Shown here piece after piece: positions 1 to 8,864 of a stretch of DNA of 22,121 bases; position 1 is the stretch's first letter; each line of letters begins with the position of its first letter. The notes under the pieces are model-generated. The model saw only the letters and a list, made by a program, of their open reading frames with translations. It ran no database searches and was not told where the DNA came from. The position numbers and the translations under genes are program-made. The stretch is from Chara braunii (lineage: Eukaryota > Streptophyta > Charophyceae > Charales > Characeae), in assembly GCA_003427395.1 (NCBI GenBank), contig BFEA01000019.1, forward strand, positions 63,973-86,093. The letters run 5' to 3'.

Positions 1-2
1 GG

Positions 3-60
3 GTCGGGGCACCGACGGGGTTGTTTTGGGGTGAGCGGGGATGGGGCACCTCCGCGGGGA
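3..60 (+). other. G-tract cluster, possible G-quadruplex
   Basis: Five GGGG tracts occur between positions 6 and 49 with spacers of 2 to 7 bases, which fits the usual rule for an intramolecular G-quadruplex. It lies antisense to the 3' side of the decayed LINE. Confidence 0.4.
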
Positions 61-361
61 GGGTCCGGGGGTCAAACCCCTACCCCGGCTTTGCCCCCAG
101 GGGCCCCCCCCTAACAACCTTGCCTGGAGGGCCCTGTTTTTTAGGGAGCTTCCATATTCACTCGATCGGATCTACGGCCAGATCATGAATCGATGTGGAG
201 GGTTGGAACACCCATTTCTGCCCCTTTTCTTCTATCACCCTTACCCGGTATACTGATGAATTATCCTTCCATTCAAAGGGGAATCCATTCCCTTGGAGGG
301 TGCCCGATTTGGTGATGGCGAGGTGCTCGACCAGAACACAATGGGAGGCGACAATGTGGAT

Positions 362-1431
362 CTAACCCACCCATAGTGGGGTCTCTAATCCTACCACCCA
401 ATCCCCTTCCTTTAAGGTAGGTCCATGTTTCAGAATTCGGTACCATGCCAGTGGGATAATTTCAATCAGGTAGTCCAGGTGTTCTTCTATATGGTGGCAG
501 TACCGCAGACTTTTCTTCAATTGGTCTCCCGTTTTCCAATCTTGCTTGTCTCTATCCCATAGGTCTCCCACCCGGAGTATCCCCCTTTTGACCCAACTGC
601 GCCAAGGTGTAGACGAGCTCGTCAAAACCCTGCCTGCCGAATCTGTTACCCACCGGTTTCCGAGCAGGGACTGACGGCAGACTTCTTCCCACCGTTCAAG
701 GTGAGCTTTGTCCGGGAGTGGCAGTTTGCGCCAAGTTCCTAGCAAGGACGGCCCGAAGGTGTCCGTTGTCTGGCCGCCATCCTGCCCTTCCCTCCCATGG
801 GGAAGTTTGTGCGGGATCGACCAAAAAAGGTCTTCCAACCATATCAGGGGGTGGGTAGTTTGGGAGGTTCTCGGGGTTAACCGGGCCAAGGGTTCTTAGG
901 CGAGTACGCACCATGGACTCTGGGGGTAGAAGATGAGCTTTTTAATCCATTTTAATCGTAAGGCCTATACTTGAGTGTCTGGGTCGATTATCCCCAGACC
1001 TCCCCTTGCCTTTGGTTGGATTATTGAATCCCACGCTACTCGGCTTATTAAGTTATTAAGCTCACCATCCCCCCTCCACAGGAAGGCCGTCACTTTCTTC
1101 TCAGACTGCTTAGGGCTGCTTTAGTCAGAGGCCATAGCAGTGACTTATACCATAAAGAGGCGAAGATTACGTTGTTGAGCAGTAAGACGCGGCCGAACAA
1201 AGATGTATGTTTATTTCTCCAATTGTTAAGTTTCTATTGAGCCCGGGCGTTGATCCAGTCATCATTTGTTGGTGGGCGCCCTTCTGTGGTCATCGTTACC
1301 CCCAGAATTCTTACTGGTTTATCTAATGGCATGCAATGAGTGGAGACTCCGAAGGGCGTCTCCCTTGATAATGAATCCACCATCCTTGTGTTTTGCTCCC
1401 CCAGTTGACAGTCAGATCTGAGACCTAGCAA
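362..1431 (-). pseudogene. LINE post-RT region, several frames
   Basis: After the RT the minus strand gives KPVRILGVTMTTEGRPP (about 1260-1330) and then a stop near 1234. FLWRGDGELNN with PKARGGLGIIDPDTQ (about 960-1090, another frame) and KWIKKLIFY follow. In the open stretch 889-362 come WRSWVKRGILRVGDLWD, LAWYRILKHG and LKEGDWVV. The GGLGIID and GI-x-x-x-DLWD signatures are standard for the region following RT in plant LINEs. Frame changes and stops show decay. Weak similarity of style continues to about 180. Confidence 0.75.
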
Positions 1432-2098
1432 ACTTATTCATCATCGATTGGATTTCCTCCATGTTGCTGTGTGTGGCTTCTGCAAGTATTGTGAGGTTGT
1501 CTGCAAAAAGGGAGCAAATGGGGATTGCGTCCTCCGGGATGTGTGTGACTTGGATTCTGGTGATGTTCTTATTTGCCCGGAGGCTAGCCGCTAGTGCCTC
1601 CATGATGACCAAGAACAAAAAGGGGGCAATTGGGTCCCCTTGGCGAACCGACCGTTCCAGACGTAAAGGAGGTGCCAAACTTCCGTTGACCTGAACACAA
1701 ATTGTTGCGTTGTGATGTAGAATCCATATCCAGCGTATGAAATTCGGTCCAAAATTCATTTTTTCCAGGCACCTGTCCAAGAACAGCCAGTCCACATGGC
1801 CATAGGCTTTTTCGAAGTCTATGAAGACCAGGGCTGCATTTTGTCGGGAGTGTTTTGTGAGTTGGAGTACTTCATGGATTAACATGATGTTCTCTTGTAT
1901 GTTCTTATTTTCCATGAAGCCTGTTTGTGAAGGATGAATAACTTCTTCCATGACTGGGATCATCCTATTAGCTAAGGCTTTAGACAACATCTTATAAACC
2001 ACTGTAAGTAGGGTGATCGAACGGTAGTTTCTGATGTCCATTTTGTCCCCTTTCTTGTAAAGGAGGGTCAGTACTCCTTGCCCCACCCTTTCCCCCAT
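1412..2098 (-). pseudogene. LINE reverse transcriptase domain, catalytic Asp changed
   Basis: This 228-residue open stretch carries the classic RT blocks: LLYKKGDK and NYRSITLL at the start, FIDFEKAY (motif A region), SVRQGDPIAPFLF (motif B region) and LFADNLTIL. The last is the motif C box, normally F/YADD; here the second Asp is Asn, encoded at 1496-1498, which should abolish polymerase chemistry. The reading frame is continuous with the upstream connector except for one TGA at 2111-2113. It shifts frame just after MMNKFARSQ near 1420. The enzyme would normally perform target-primed reverse transcription of its own RNA in the nucleus. Confidence 0.88.
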
Positions 2099-2113
2099 TC
2101 TTCCTGTGAGTCA

Positions 2114-2987
2114 TACTTCTTTATAGAAATCCATGATGTCTTGGCTCAGGAAACCCCATGTGGATTCCCAAAATTTTTTAGGAAAGTCGTCAATTCCAGA
2201 TGCTTTTTCTTCCTTCATCTGGAGGAGGGCAGTCCATATTTCTTGTTTGGAGAGTGAAATTTCTAGGGATTCCCGTTGTTCATCGGTTAGGGTTTTGTTG
2301 AGTGGTTGGAGGAATTCTATTAACAGGTGATCGTGTTGTGGCGAGTCTGACCTATCTATGTGCGAGGAGAAGAGATCTTTATAGAAATCGTATGTGATTT
2401 TGGTGCACCTCGCCGTGGTCACAGCCGGGTCCGCCTCTCTGGCGTGTGGTTCGTAGAGTGCTTCAATTGTGGTTCTTTTGAGGCATGTCCTGGCTAAGCC
2501 AAAAAAATTTGAATTCATCAGGCCTTCTGTGGAGAATCTGGACAGTCTTGCCCTCGTTTGGGCTCCCTGCCATCGATACCGTGCATGTTGCAAGAGTTGG
2601 TTTTTCAGGTCTAGTATCCAGTTCTGTAATTCGGGGGATGGTTGTTCATGCCCTTGCGATATTTGTTTTTGTTCTGCGTCTGCCAAGTTGTGCGTTAGTG
2701 TGATCTCGTGCGAATGTCTCTGAGCGGCCAAAAGTTTTGAGTATTCATTACATTTTCTAGCTAGGAAGAAGAGTCCATTGTTGAACCATTCTATTGGTGA
2801 GTCATGGTGGCTAGCTAGGAAGAAGAGTCCGTTGTTGAACCATTCTATTGGTGAGTCTTGGTGGGGGCGCTGGTCTTTCCAGTAGTCTCATGCTTGCTGT
2901 AGATATGTGAGGAACTCTTGGGACTTGAGAAGTGAGGTGTTAAGTTTGTAATAGCTAGTTCCTTGGTCTGTTTTTTTTCGGAAGGTC
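2114..2987 (-). pseudogene. LINE endonuclease-RT connector fragment with 18-residue tandem duplication
   Basis: The frame contains YYKLNTSLL, then LQQA, a TGA (2888-2890) and DYWKDQ, typical of the stretch between endonuclease and RT in plant LINEs. It continues through ITYDFYKDLFSS and KASGIDDFPKKFW into the RT. A 54-bp direct repeat (2761-2814 and 2815-2868) duplicates 18 residues in frame, including SPIEWFNNGLFFLA. Both in-frame TGA codons (2888, 2111) lie where Trp is usual in the family, so each could be a single G-to-A change. Upstream of about 2990 the frame stays open into simple-repeat sequence, which is probably not LINE. Confidence 0.75.
2761..2868. repeat. 54-bp tandem duplication, two copies
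   Basis: Units 2761-2814 and 2815-2868 differ at only a few positions. The unit is 18 codons long, so the duplication keeps the LINE frame. Confidence 0.9.
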
Positions 2988-3134
2988 CATACAGACCACA
3001 ACATCATTGTTGTTGTTGTTATCGTCGCTGTTATTGTCGTTATGTTGTAATTGTTGTTGCTCCCGGGCCCGCACGAGCTCAGGATCCCTCCTTCCATACC
3101 ACTGTCGTGCGCAATGCTACTGTTGTTGGTGTAG

Positions 3135-3172
<38 letters not shown>

Positions 3173-3718
3173 GATATTGGTGTACTGTGCAGATGTCAGT
3201 GTCTTAATCACAGGCTCTATCGGTATAATTGATGTCGCTAATGTTATCGTCGTGAGCACCATAGATGTTGATGTAATCATCGCCACATCAGTAGTTGTCG
3301 TTGTTGTAATCGTTGTTGCAGTCGTCGTAGTCTGTCGCGGACACTTGTCATCATACTCGACGAGCCCCTCCTGTGCACGCTCTTCCAATTCAGTTCGCAG
3401 GTCATGTGCCTCGTCAAAAAGCGCATAATATCTCTCCATCAAGATATCCACCTGCCACCAGTTAATGAAAGTGTCCAAACGTGGGTCTGGCCCCTCAGCT
3501 TCCCAGATAACTTCCATAATGGACAGAGTCATATCCTTCACCCATTGCTCCAGTCCCGAGGCCGCTCCCCCATCGACCTCTGGCCAAGCCTTCGCTGTTG
3601 TGGATAAGGCATCCACCAGATCCTGCAATTGACATTGACCCACCTCCAGGAACGAAATCCACTGATCAGCTTCATATTGTAGATTAGTGCTTGTCGACGT
3701 CATCCCTAGCAACAGCAT
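2891..3718 (-). CDS. Unknown coding fragment fused to low-complexity sequence
   Basis: The minus strand is open for 276 residues. The first part (about 3718-3340) looks like ordinary protein: FLEVGQCQLQDLVDAL, then EQWVKDMTLSIMEVIWEAE, FINWWQVDILMERYYALF and LRTELEERAQEGLVEYDD, probably mostly helical. The rest is Thr-rich and then Asn-rich, translated from (ACN)n and (AAC)n microsatellite. Its end enters LINE connector sequence in the same frame and stops at 2888-2890. The Trp-rich helical part feels like a family common in transposon-rich algal genomes, but I do not recognise a function. The whole ORF is probably a chance fusion. Confidence 0.4.
3134..3172 (+). repeat. (GTT)13 microsatellite
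   Basis: There are thirteen perfect GTT triplets. Looser GTT/GTC/ATC triplet-rich sequence surrounds them from about 3000 to 3345, reading as poly-Asn and poly-Thr on the minus strand. Confidence 0.95.
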
Positions 3719-3946
3719 GTATCCCCACGTGCCCAGATGAGATGCCCTCTAAGTAGAAAACGCGCCGTCTAATTAACACCCTACACGCCCGTCGCCGACG
3801 TACCGTCTCCTGTCGTACCCAGTGAGAAGTGCACCATCGCCCAGTCAAAAGACCAAGTCGAATATACAATAAATTTATCAATTCAAATTATATAATAAAA
3901 ATACAAAAACAATGACAAAGAGTAATAATGCAATAATACAGAATTT

Positions 3947-3991
3947 ATATCTATATCCATATCTATTCTATCTAGATATGGATATAGATAT
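3947..3991. repeat. 19-bp perfect inverted repeat (hairpin) in AT-rich island
   Basis: Arms 3947-3965 and 3973-3991 are perfect reverse complements with a 7-base loop. The surrounding 150 bases are strongly AT-rich, unlike the rest of the window. Confidence 0.85.
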
Positions 3992-4458
3992 TCTACTTAT
4001 TCTAATTAGTTTATTGATACAAATAATATCCTCTTTTTTTTTTCTTTTTTTTTTTTGAAATGGGCCCAGTGCCCAAGGCTCCAATAATGAACTTGATTAC
4101 AACATTTAAGCACATGCCTCTTCCCATTAGGGCTGGAAGAGCCTCAGCCACTGCTCCCCTGGAAGCAGCTTCCCTGCATGACACGAATATAGAATAATTA
4201 CAGGGCATTGATTGCTTCCTCAGGAAGGATTAACCCCGCTTTGTGCTGAGTCAAGCTCTGCCCTACTCGGCTCCTCAACTATCCACTACAGTTCTGTACA
4301 GTGAGGAGTAGGGAGATTCAAATAAGGTAAAGAGATTAATGACAGGGCAAGCTAGTTTGGTAGTTTAGCAGTTTAATGAGCTTCCCCCCACGATCCTATT
4401 TAGCCACTGAAATAATATCCTATAAAGAACCCTCCTAGCAAGGACACCGGTTTTCAAC

Positions 4459-4485
4459 AAAAAAAAAAAAAAAAAAAAAAAAAAA
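4459..4485 (+). repeat. A27 homopolymer, likely retroelement tail
   Basis: An uninterrupted run of 27 A follows about 400 bases without an obvious gene. It may be the poly(A) tail of a plus-strand retroposed sequence, whose body I cannot identify. Confidence 0.5.
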
Positions 4486-4499
4486 GCATACCAGATTGT

Positions 4500-5267
4500 A
4501 CATCCTTTGGTTTTCTTTGTCTTTTTCTTTTCTTTCCTTTTATTTCATGCTGGACAGCCTAAACAAGCTAGACCGAGTGGACCCTATCGAACAGTCTGCC
4601 TGCCAGGGTTGAAATCCCTGCAACATTATGAATGTGAACACAATGGAAACCCCAATATTTTGCGCCAGACCGGTGTTCAGAACTGGAGCAACCAACCTAA
4701 CAGTTCCAGGCCTACTGGGTCAAAGGTGCGGAGGCAAAGGGGGGGGGTGAAAGAGGGGGCAAACCATATGTGTTTAGTGCCTGCCAATGTTTTTGGGCAT
4801 GTGTGTTTTTGGAAGCATTCTTTCCCAACACAGGAGCACCTACGTCGACTTCTCTTTTTTTTAACCGACGCACACACAGGTGCCCCATCTATTCTGGGGG
4901 GCGGAAGTGCAGTTGCTTTTTACCGGCAAGCGTGAACAGAAACAAGAATTCCCAAGTAGGGGGAAGAGTCACTTTGGTGGCTTTGGCCACAACCCATGCC
5001 CGGGAGACTCCCTATGGTACCCCGAAACCCAAAACCCCTTCACCTGTAAACAGAGTTCCCTTCCCCCTGATGTCAATTTTTCCTTTAACCGCTGGTACAC
5101 GGGGCCAGCCTTGCTGAAAACAAACTCGTCGCCTGCAAGTTTCTTCCGAAAACGACGGTGCAGGTGGGCTGTCGATAAAAAGAATCGGTGGCCTGCGTCG
5201 CTTACCGGATTCTGACGGGCGCACGCGACCGATAGCTGGATGTACTTGTGCCTTAACATAGCAGCAC
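4500..5267. other. No gene seen; repeat debris left of adapter
   Basis: Small open frames overlap on both strands with no motif. About 4880-4935 weakly resembles the LINE-tail module found at 5385-5420 and 11796-11830. Because of the adapter at 5268, the last read length of this stretch may be joined artificially to what follows. Confidence 0.5.
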
Positions 5268-5305
5268 CTGTCTCTTATACACATCTAGATGTGTATAAGA
5301 GACAG
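5268..5305. other. Nextera mate-pair junction adapter (assembly contaminant)
   Basis: The 19-base Tn5 mosaic end reading CTGTCTCTTATACACATCT (5268-5286) is followed directly by its exact reverse complement (5287-5305). This 38-base palindrome is the circularisation junction of Illumina Nextera mate-pair libraries. The small frames across it give the well-known artefact peptides VSYTHLDVYKRQ and MCIRDR. It is not biological, and sequence on either side may come from fragments several kilobases apart. Confidence 0.98.
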
Positions 5306-5320
5306 TCTTCTGTCTTTTTC

Positions 5321-5420
5321 TTTTTCTTTTTTTTTTTGGGTAGTAGGGGTGCTGATACGAGCAGACACCACTATTACTGCCGGGGAGGCTCCATCTATTG
5401 GTGGGGAGCAACACCTGCTG
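5321..5420 (-). mobile_element. Retroelement 3' tail copy (shared LINE-tail module)
   Basis: On the minus strand the module ends in an A-rich tail (complement of 5321-5337). It contains the CACCAATAGATGGAGCC block also found at 11.8 and 19.6 kb, but lacks the GGACGCTGGACCCG start. It lies just right of the adapter junction, so its left context is unreliable. Confidence 0.6.
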
Positions 5421-5828
5421 TCCCAACCTCTACCAACAAATTAAAAGGTCTATCCCATTGCAGCTTTTTACAAGGTGCCTCACTGTGCATGAACCTGGTC
5501 GTAAAACCAGCCGGGTGTGCTCTAGCTGGCCACAAACAGCCCAAACAGTGTGACCTGACCCTTAGTAACCCTTGTTTTTCAATTTTTCTTAATACTGGAT
5601 TCAAACTTGGGCCTGTATTTTAACAGTTCATGTGTGTACCGATTGACCAGGTCGGGTCGTTCCCTTGAGCCACCAGTACCTTTCCACTATATCGGCCATG
5701 GGCGGAAAAAAAAGGCCCGAAATGAAAAATGGGCCGCCTATGAAATTCATCAACGGCGCCCGATCCTGCTTGGGTTCCGCGTAACCGGGTGTGGAATCGA
5801 TTTCCAAGCGGGGAAAGGTACTGGTGGT

Positions 5829-6944
5829 TTAAGCGTATCCCATTGCCTTGTCCAGCTGTTTCACTGTCAGCTCTGCGTAAATTCTCTGTTGTTCCTCCTG
5901 TCCGATCAAACCGACCCGACTGCCAAGCTGATAGCCATAATCTCCCACTTGATGGTGGTTTGCCCCTTCCACGGCTATGAATGTTGTAGCTGTTTTATTC
6001 ACGACCAATCCAAACCCTCGTGGCGGAGGCTCGATGGCCTGATACTTAGAACTGTCGGGATCATCACCAAATAATCCATCGAGGGTCCCATAGATTTGTG
6101 TAACCGGTAGAGGCGACAATGTCAAATTCGCAGCAGGGCCACCACGCGCCAGAGTACTGAATGCGCCGGAATGCATGACGAGAGCTGCAAGGCGATGGCG
6201 GGTGGAGGAGGCCGCGTAGTTGAAGGCACAAATACCTCCGAACGAGTGGCCACCTACAGCCCATTTGTCCTCCGGTACAATGCTCAAGATTGTGTGATTT
6301 CCGGTCGAGCGCAAGATATCCTCTGCAACAATAGGTTCCAATGCAATTCGACGAGACATTTGAGGAATGACGACCATGTACCCGCGTGTCGAGATCTGAA
6401 AGGCTAGGGGAAAGTAGGCCCTAGCATCCACAAATGCCCCTGGGAAGTAAATTAAACCCCCTCTTGTGGCATTTGGTTTGAATACCCACATGTTCCGTCG
6501 TGGCTTTTCCAGCTTGCTAGAGTTGGAGGGCATCTCCGTAGGAACGGGTAGTGTGATTTGCTCAACAGGCATTCCGCCAGGAGGATAGACTTTCGATTCA
6601 TTTTGGCCAGGCTGAAGAAGAGTGTTGTCGCCATAGGAAAGGGCCCTTGCTGTTGCCTGGTACATTCTTACGGGCAAACGCCGAAGCACCACCACATCTT
6701 CGCCCACGATCACCGTCTCCATTACCGCCGTTGATGATCCTCCCGTCCCGTTGCCTCCTTCACTGGTTGCATTTCCCAATATGCTATTGTTACGGCATGT
6801 TGAATAGGCGAAGTCATAGTGACCCTTCGTTGGGAACGGGTTTGAACCCATATCTCCTGGAATCCGACGGAAGCTTTCCTGCACTTTACTTGGGGGCATG
6901 ATGTCGTCTAAAAGCCCGTAGTTAAGCACAATGTGAAGGTTAGC
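5829..6944 (-). CDS. Alpha/beta hydrolase, last exon; probable secreted esterase-like enzyme
   Basis: The minus-strand frame is open from 6944 to the TAA at 5829-5831. Numbered from codon 6929, an alpha/beta-hydrolase core is clear: strand and turn LIYFPGAFVDARAYFPL (159-175), nucleophile elbow GGHSFGG with Ser229, Asp284 in YGTLDGL, and His325 or His326 in EGANHHQVGDYG. The layout fits the Abhydrolase_5 type; the substrate is unknown. Nine Asn-X-Ser/Thr sequons (N47, N53, N60, N110, N136, N153, N211, N268, N311) suggest passage through the secretory pathway, yet no signal peptide is present. There is no ATG between the upstream in-frame stop (6969-6971) and 6899. A good 3' splice site, a pyrimidine stretch then CAG ending at 6945, precedes the frame. 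So this is probably a downstream exon, with the signal-peptide exon beyond 7 kb or lost. A start at ATG 6899 is the alternative. Confidence 0.85.
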   Translation of the reverse strand, partial: ANLHIVLNYGLLDDIMPPSKVQESFRRIPGDMGSNPFPTKGHYDFAYSTCRNNSILGNATSEGGNGTGGSSTAVMETVIVGEDVVVLRRLPVRMYQATARALSYGDNTLLQPGQNESKVYPPGGMPVEQITLPVPTEMPSNSSKLEKPRRNMWVFKPNATRGGLIYFPGAFVDARAYFPLAFQISTRGYMVVIPQMSRRIALEPIVAEDILRSTGNHTILSIVPEDKWAVGGHSFGGICAFNYAASSTRHRLAALVMHSGAFSTLARGGPAANLTLSPLPVTQIYGTLDGLFGDDPDSSKYQAIEPPPRGFGLVVNKTATTFIAVEGANHHQVGDYGYQLGSRVGLIGQEEQQRIYAELTVKQLDKAMGYA

Positions 6945-6968
6945 CTGTTTACAAAGGAAGGAGGAAAT
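6945..6968 (-). promoter_or_regulatory. Predicted 3' splice site of the hydrolase exon
   Basis: On the minus strand a pyrimidine-rich run (TTTCCTCCTTCCTTTG) is followed by TAAACAG, with exon sequence beginning at 6944 in frame with the hydrolase. This is inferred from consensus only. Confidence 0.6.
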
Positions 6969-7073
6969 TCATGCAGAGTTAGCAAGGAACGGGGATTTGA
7001 AAAAAAAAAAGAAGGAAAAAAAAGCCTGTGCTTCTTTGTTTTTAAAAAAGGGGAAAAATAGCCAGTCCTTCTT

Positions 7074-7075
<2 letters not shown>

Positions 7076-7107
<32 letters not shown>

Positions 7108-8131
7108 GTTTAACATCGTTTCAGACCAAACCTGCCGGCGCCAGGGTTGTGTGGGCCCCTGGTGATAGAAGGCGGTCCATCCCTCGATGGCTCCGATCTA
7201 TTCGTGGGGAGCCGCACCTGCTGGAAACCGGGTCCAGCGTCCCATACATTCATACAATTCTGAAATAGTATTGGTGAGACCTTTTGTGAAGGCACAGCAA
7301 GAACCAGGGCCTCTTCACCCTGAGGCGCCAGAAGAACGTGAACTACTAGCCCCAGAACCTGCCATGACTCTGACTAACCACTACCGGATTCACCACTTGA
7401 AAGACCTGGTCACCATAGCTCTGAAAAGGATCTGCAGGATCTGACCGTTCCAACGAAGCTTACTGCTCGAGATCTATTGTAACACAACTGTACTTGTAGC
7501 ACAACTGTAATCTCATTACCTTTCACGGGGGACGTGGGCCCATCAGCCAAGGTTCAATGCATATCCTGCCAGCAGTAGACTTCAGCATCCTCACCTTTTG
7601 CCCCCACGTTCTGAAGAACCACATTTTGGCATTTTTCTTATGCTTAACTCAATTGTTTTTTCTCCAGTCCGCCCAGATGAGCACTCTGATATTCTCAAAG
7701 ACAAAATTCATTACTGCCAGGTCTGAGTAGGATTTTCTGCGGAATATTCTGTCATTCCTCATTCTCCAAATAACGTACATGATTGCTGCTATACAAGACA
7801 AGGCCACATAACACCAGCCCGGTCTAGCCTCACCTGCATTGGCCACTATGCCTCCTACTACCAAACGCTCATCCCAACCGATTTTGACCCCTACGTGCTT
7901 GTCCCACAGCTTTTCCCACCACTCCCAGACTCTTCTGGATTCCACGCATTCCCACCACAGGTGGGTCGATGTTTCTACTTTCTTCTTACATCTGCAGCAT
8001 ATAGCTTCCATCTCCAGTTCATTGTCAGCAAGCCATTTCGCTGTGGGTACTGCTCTATGTGATTGGATCCATACCAAACTGCGGAATTTGGCTGACGATA
8101 TTCCTCGTAGGTCTTGCCGCATCTTCCTCAA
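7076..8131 (-). mobile_element. 5'-truncated LINE copy: zinc-finger end, 3' UTR and A29 tail
   Basis: The minus strand begins inside the C-terminal part of a LINE ORF2 (8131-7649) and runs through about 540 bases of 3' untranslated sequence. Next comes the GGACGCTGGACCCG module (about 7243-7206), and the copy ends in a pure A tail (complement of 7076-7104). The 5' end abuts a second T-run (8138-8166), so it landed next to, or was cut by, another retroelement. It may sit in the intron of the hydrolase gene, since both are on the minus strand and it lies just upstream of the splice acceptor. Confidence 0.8.
7649..8131 (-). pseudogene. LINE ORF2 C-terminus with zf-RVT-type zinc finger
   Basis: This 160-residue open fragment starts without an ATG. 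It contains SHRAVPTAKWL (24-34) and then a zinc-binding CxxC (45-48), with HLWWEC supplying His57 and Cys62. A Trp-rich tail follows, with AAIMYVIWRMRNDRIFR (about 114-130) and IWADWRK near the end. This is the zinc finger that follows RT in many plant LINEs. The same protein block recurs at 10.85-11.3 kb, so the two are copies of one family. The end of the frame is intact; the start is truncated. Confidence 0.82.
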
Positions 8132-8136
8132 AGAGG

Positions 8137-8137
<1 letters not shown>

Positions 8138-8166
<29 letters not shown>
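8138..8166 (-). repeat. T29 run (A tail on minus strand)
   Basis: This pure homopolymer lies exactly at the 5' truncation point of the LINE copy at 7.1-8.13 kb. It is likely the poly(A) tail of a neighbouring minus-strand retroelement whose short body is 8167-8249. Confidence 0.7.
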
Positions 8167-8169
<3 letters not shown>

Positions 8170-8247
8170 TCCTTTGTAACCGCCATATTCCAGAATGAAT
8201 CTGGTCACGAATGAATCTCCTGAAGTGACCGTTTTTTACCGTTAAGG

Positions 8248-8249
<2 letters not shown>

Positions 8250-8300
<51 letters not shown>
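8250..8300 (-). repeat. T51 run (A tail on minus strand)
   Basis: Fifty-one consecutive T form the longest homopolymer in the window. It is the probable A tail of a minus-strand retroelement. Its true length is uncertain because such runs are poorly resolved by sequencing. Confidence 0.7.
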
Positions 8301-8303
<3 letters not shown>

Positions 8304-8864
8304 TTGAAACTGAGTGTTCGGAGAATTGCGGGTGGATTTCAGGAGGTGTTTAGCGATCGTGAAAAAGGATTCGTAGTTTTTCTCATCATCTATATTCATA
8401 GTTTTCTCATAGGGCAAGGAGGTATTTAAAGCACCAGTACGCGGCTACCTGGGTCGAGGGCCTGACACCGCAAATTCCAGAAGCGTGAAACGAAGAAGTG
8501 ACCACCGATTCAATTTATCAACAGCAGGCCCAGCGTTTGACGTTTTGGCCTCGTTTTCTTGTGCCACTGGCGACAAGTTTTGGACTGCAAGGCTGGGGCC
8601 GTGTATTGGCGGTTGAAATCCGAGTTAATGAAGGAAGGGTTAAAGGGGTCATTGATCATGTGGTCATGAATCTTTATCGAAAAAAAAAGCACAGGGCGGC
8701 AGTTTCCAAGTATATCCACAGGTGACAGGCCCCAGGTAATTTGAGATTATTATTGAATTTATTGTACATTTTATGTCATGATTATTGGTTATCGAGTTTC
8801 TGTTATGACAGGTATGTTGAGAGTTTGTTGCTCGGACCTCCTCCAGGTCTTATGTCCGATTGGA
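8301..8864. other. No gene seen
   Basis: There are short open frames on both strands only, with no recognisable motif. It may be the body of the minus-strand element whose tail is the T51 run. Confidence 0.5.

Larger units (their letters stand above)
180..2987 (-). mobile_element. Decayed non-LTR retrotransposon (LINE), connector-RT-C-terminal part
   Basis: Read on the minus strand, the pieces follow the order of a plant LINE ORF2. The connector comes first (about 2987-2114), then the reverse transcriptase (2098-1412), then the post-RT region (1431-180), spread over more than one frame. The apurinic endonuclease domain expected upstream is absent, so the copy is 5' truncated or replaced at about 2990. 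In-frame TGA codons at 2888-2890 and 2111-2113, a frameshift near 1420, further stops at about 1234 and 1100, and a catalytic Asp change show it is dead. No clear poly(A) tail or target-site duplication is visible at the low-coordinate end, which runs into the window edge. The identification rests on RT motifs seen directly. The clade is not assigned. Confidence 0.85.
3720..4500. other. No gene seen; AT-rich island and homopolymers
   Basis: The stretch 3870-4030 is strongly AT-rich and has a hairpin at its centre. T-rich runs at 4034-4056 and an A27 run at 4459-4485 suggest retroelement tails in opposite orientations. The sequence between them has no coding frame I would defend. Confidence 0.6.

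Noticed and set aside
5012-5623. ORFs containing MCIRDR or VSYTHLDVYKRQ
   Set aside because: They are translated across the sequencing adapter at 5268-5305.
6830-6850. GGTTCAAACCC (B-box-like) on the minus strand
   Set aside because: It lies inside the hydrolase coding sequence and no tRNA structure surrounds it.
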